Source of the DNA: an uncultured Chlamydia sp.
GTDB taxonomy: Bacteria > Chlamydiota > Chlamydiia > Chlamydiales > Simkaniaceae
Assembly (NCBI GenBank): GCA_946127115.1
Contig: CAMGYI010000002.1
Span: 124,001 to 188,000, forward strand
Direction: 5' to 3'
DNA length: 64,000 nucleotides
This document shows positions 62,948-64,000 of this stretch, piece after piece. Within the stretch, counting starts at the first letter, position 1. Each line of letters opens with the position of its first letter. The notes below the pieces were generated by a model. The model did no database searches. It was not told where the DNA came from and was given only the letters and a program-made list of their open reading frames with translations. The position numbers were made by a program, and so were the translations under genes.

Positions 62948-63551
62948 AACTGCCATTACGCCGGCGATAGATTATCTTAAGCGTCTGTTCCTCTTCTGAT
63001 CGGTAGATCATAAAATGATCATTCGATAGCTCCATCTTCATGACCGCTTCATCTATAGTAAGATTTTTCAGAAAACGTTTTTTCTTCTTAATCACCTTTG
63101 GAAGCGCATAATTCTCTTTCAAAGACTCGTTATTCGCATCGATTATCTCTTGATTGATTTCCTCAATCTCATGATGAGCGTGCTCGAGGACATTAATCTC
63201 CATTTCAGTGACAGACACCCCTTTTGCATGGTGGTCCTGAATCCGGCTCTTCCACTTTCGAAGTTTGGCATAGAGACGCTCAAATGCTTTATCGATAGAG
63301 GCATACAAATTTTCTGTAATGGCATGGACATTCACTTTGAAGTGAGAGAATTTCATGATAACATCAACCGTGTGATTCAATTTTTGCACATCGAGATTGA
63401 CCCTAACATCAATGATATGAGTCGAAAGAGCTTCGATCCTAGAAATCTTCTCCTCAACATAATCCCGAATCGGCTTCGTAACTTCAATATGCTTTCCAAT
63501 GATGTTAACGGTGTATTCTTGGTGATCAAATTTTTTAGAGTTATCGGTCAT
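62925..63551 (-). CDS. hpf: Long-form ribosome hibernation promoting factor
   Basis: 208 residues. N-terminal S30AE domain (EYTVNIIGKHIEVTKPIRDY and KFSHFKVNVHAITENLYASI, then DKAFERLYAKLRKWKSRIQD) and a C-terminal ribosome-dimerising domain LTIDEAVMKMELSNDHFMIY then RRRNGSYGVV, the long HPF layout. Forms inactive 100S ribosomes, useful to the infectious elementary body. AGGGGTTAAAAC precedes the ATG. First gene of the operon that runs down to the DUF115 genes. Confidence 0.9.
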   Translation of the reverse strand: MTDNSKKFDHQEYTVNIIGKHIEVTKPIRDYVEEKISRIEALSTHIIDVRVNLDVQKLNHTVDVIMKFSHFKVNVHAITENLYASIDKAFERLYAKLRKWKSRIQDHHAKGVSVTEMEINVLEHAHHEIEEINQEIIDANNESLKENYALPKVIKKKKRFLKNLTIDEAVMKMELSNDHFMIYRSEEEQTLKIIYRRRNGSYGVVSPT

Positions 63552-63801
63552 GTTTTAACCCCTTGGTTGACCCGTTATTCTAACCAAATCTTGAGTTTAA
63601 TTCCAAAAAATTTAAATCGCAACAAGTCTAGCCATCTCTAAAACAGTAGCGATGGTTGATATAACTCTCAAGTTGCAGTGTACCTTTGCGAATCCAGAAA
63701 TATTTAATCGGTATCACAAACTAGCAATATTATCTTTATAGATAGACACTCTTTTCTTAAGATTGAGGTTATCAAAAAAATAACCACAAAACCACGGATA
63801 A

Positions 63802-63875
63802 CGCACCGAAAAGGACTCGAACCTCCAACCACCTGATCCGAAGTCAGGTACTCTATCCAATTGAGCTATCGGTGC
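63802..63875 (-). tRNA. tRNA-Arg (TCG)
   Basis: Reverse strand GCACCGA...TCGGTGC acceptor, discriminator G, anticodon arm CCTGA-CTTCGGA-TCAGG gives TCG, T-arm GGTTCGAGTCC. 74 nt. The 63552-63801 interval upstream of HPF contains no gene. Confidence 0.95.
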
Positions 63876-63913
63876 AATTGCAAAAATTGTATCAAAAGTG
63901 CAATATTCTTGCA

Positions 63914-64000
63914 ATGACAACTAAACGCGTTGAGGGTGTGGTATTGCGTGCCACTCCCTATAAAGAAAATGATCGAATTTTGACATTGCTCACCCCTGAT
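63914..64000 (+). CDS. recO: DNA repair protein RecO, 5' end only
   Basis: The first 29 codons read MTTKRVEGVVLRATPYKEND then RILTLLTPD, the N-terminal OB-fold start of RecO (G-x-V-L-x-x-x-x-Y-x-E-x-D-x-I-L-x-x-x-T). RecO loads RecA on SSB-coated DNA in the RecFOR pathway. Cut by the window edge. Position agrees with CT470. Confidence 0.85.
   Translation, partial: MTTKRVEGVVLRATPYKENDRILTLLTPD

Overview
The window is from the chromosome of a member of the phylum Chlamydiae, most likely an environmental (Parachlamydiales/Simkania-like) lineage. The strongest evidence is gene order. yebC, GNAT, prfB, a stand-alone SWIB protein, ispD, truA and a HAD phosphatase (41.7-50.9 kb), then a sigma-54 activator (54.2 kb) and the start of recO (63.9 kb), follow from memory the Chlamydia trachomatis CT457-CT470 order, with extra genes inserted. 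The genus assignment is inference from gene content.

Layout. 0-2.9 kb: a decayed secreted-protein gene flanked by IS605-type tnpB and IS5 relics. 2.9-7.0 kb: a four-gene efflux operon (membrane-fusion protein, outer-membrane factor, FtsX-like permease, ATPase). 7.2-14.5 kb: a phytase-like beta-propeller lipoprotein, a membrane protein, an M3 oligopeptidase, an OprB porin coupled to a frameshifted HtrA protease, and DoxX. 14.6-15.0 kb: an IS630 relic. 15.1-20.4 kb: a translationally coupled trio (SLC12-like transporter, BPL_N-domain protein, MFS permease), then Nudix and BioY. 20.4-25.3 kb: a rimO relic, an outer-membrane protein, a dienelactone hydrolase, an exported flavin-oxidase-like protein and a broken sugar-binding protein. 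25.3-34.3 kb: ATP-grasp enzyme, adenylate kinase, a SpoU methyltransferase, more IS relics, two DUF378 proteins, a SET-domain protein, an exported methyltransferase-like protein, and a 1.6-kb segment bounded by tRNA-Tyr and a partial copy of it.

34.3-38.0 kb: tRNA-Tyr, tRNA-Thr, a SEC-C protein, a TtcA-like enzyme, a PutP-like symporter, SurE, tRNA-Val and tRNA-Asp. 38.3-40.9 kb: a markedly AT-rich cassette, an MFS-like transporter split at poly-A tracts plus a condensation-type acyltransferase. 41.2-50.9 kb: the conserved chlamydial block, with prfB carrying the classical programmed frameshift and a large nucleotidyltransferase resembling plant UGP3 inserted beside SWIB. 50.9-54.0 kb: lineage-specific proteins, one of them apparently decaying. 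54.2-63.6 kb: AtoC-like activator, an M15-like lipoprotein, a glyoxalase II-like hydrolase, a GYF-RDD protein, and a five-gene operon of long-form HPF, a PD-(D/E)XK-type protein, two DUF115 paralogues and a MORN-repeat protein.

Overall this is an envelope- and transport-rich segment with many insertion-sequence relics and several genes broken by single-base shifts. Several shifts lie on short homopolymers, so sequencing error must be excluded before calling them pseudogenes. No intact transposase, integrase, CRISPR array or rRNA gene was seen.
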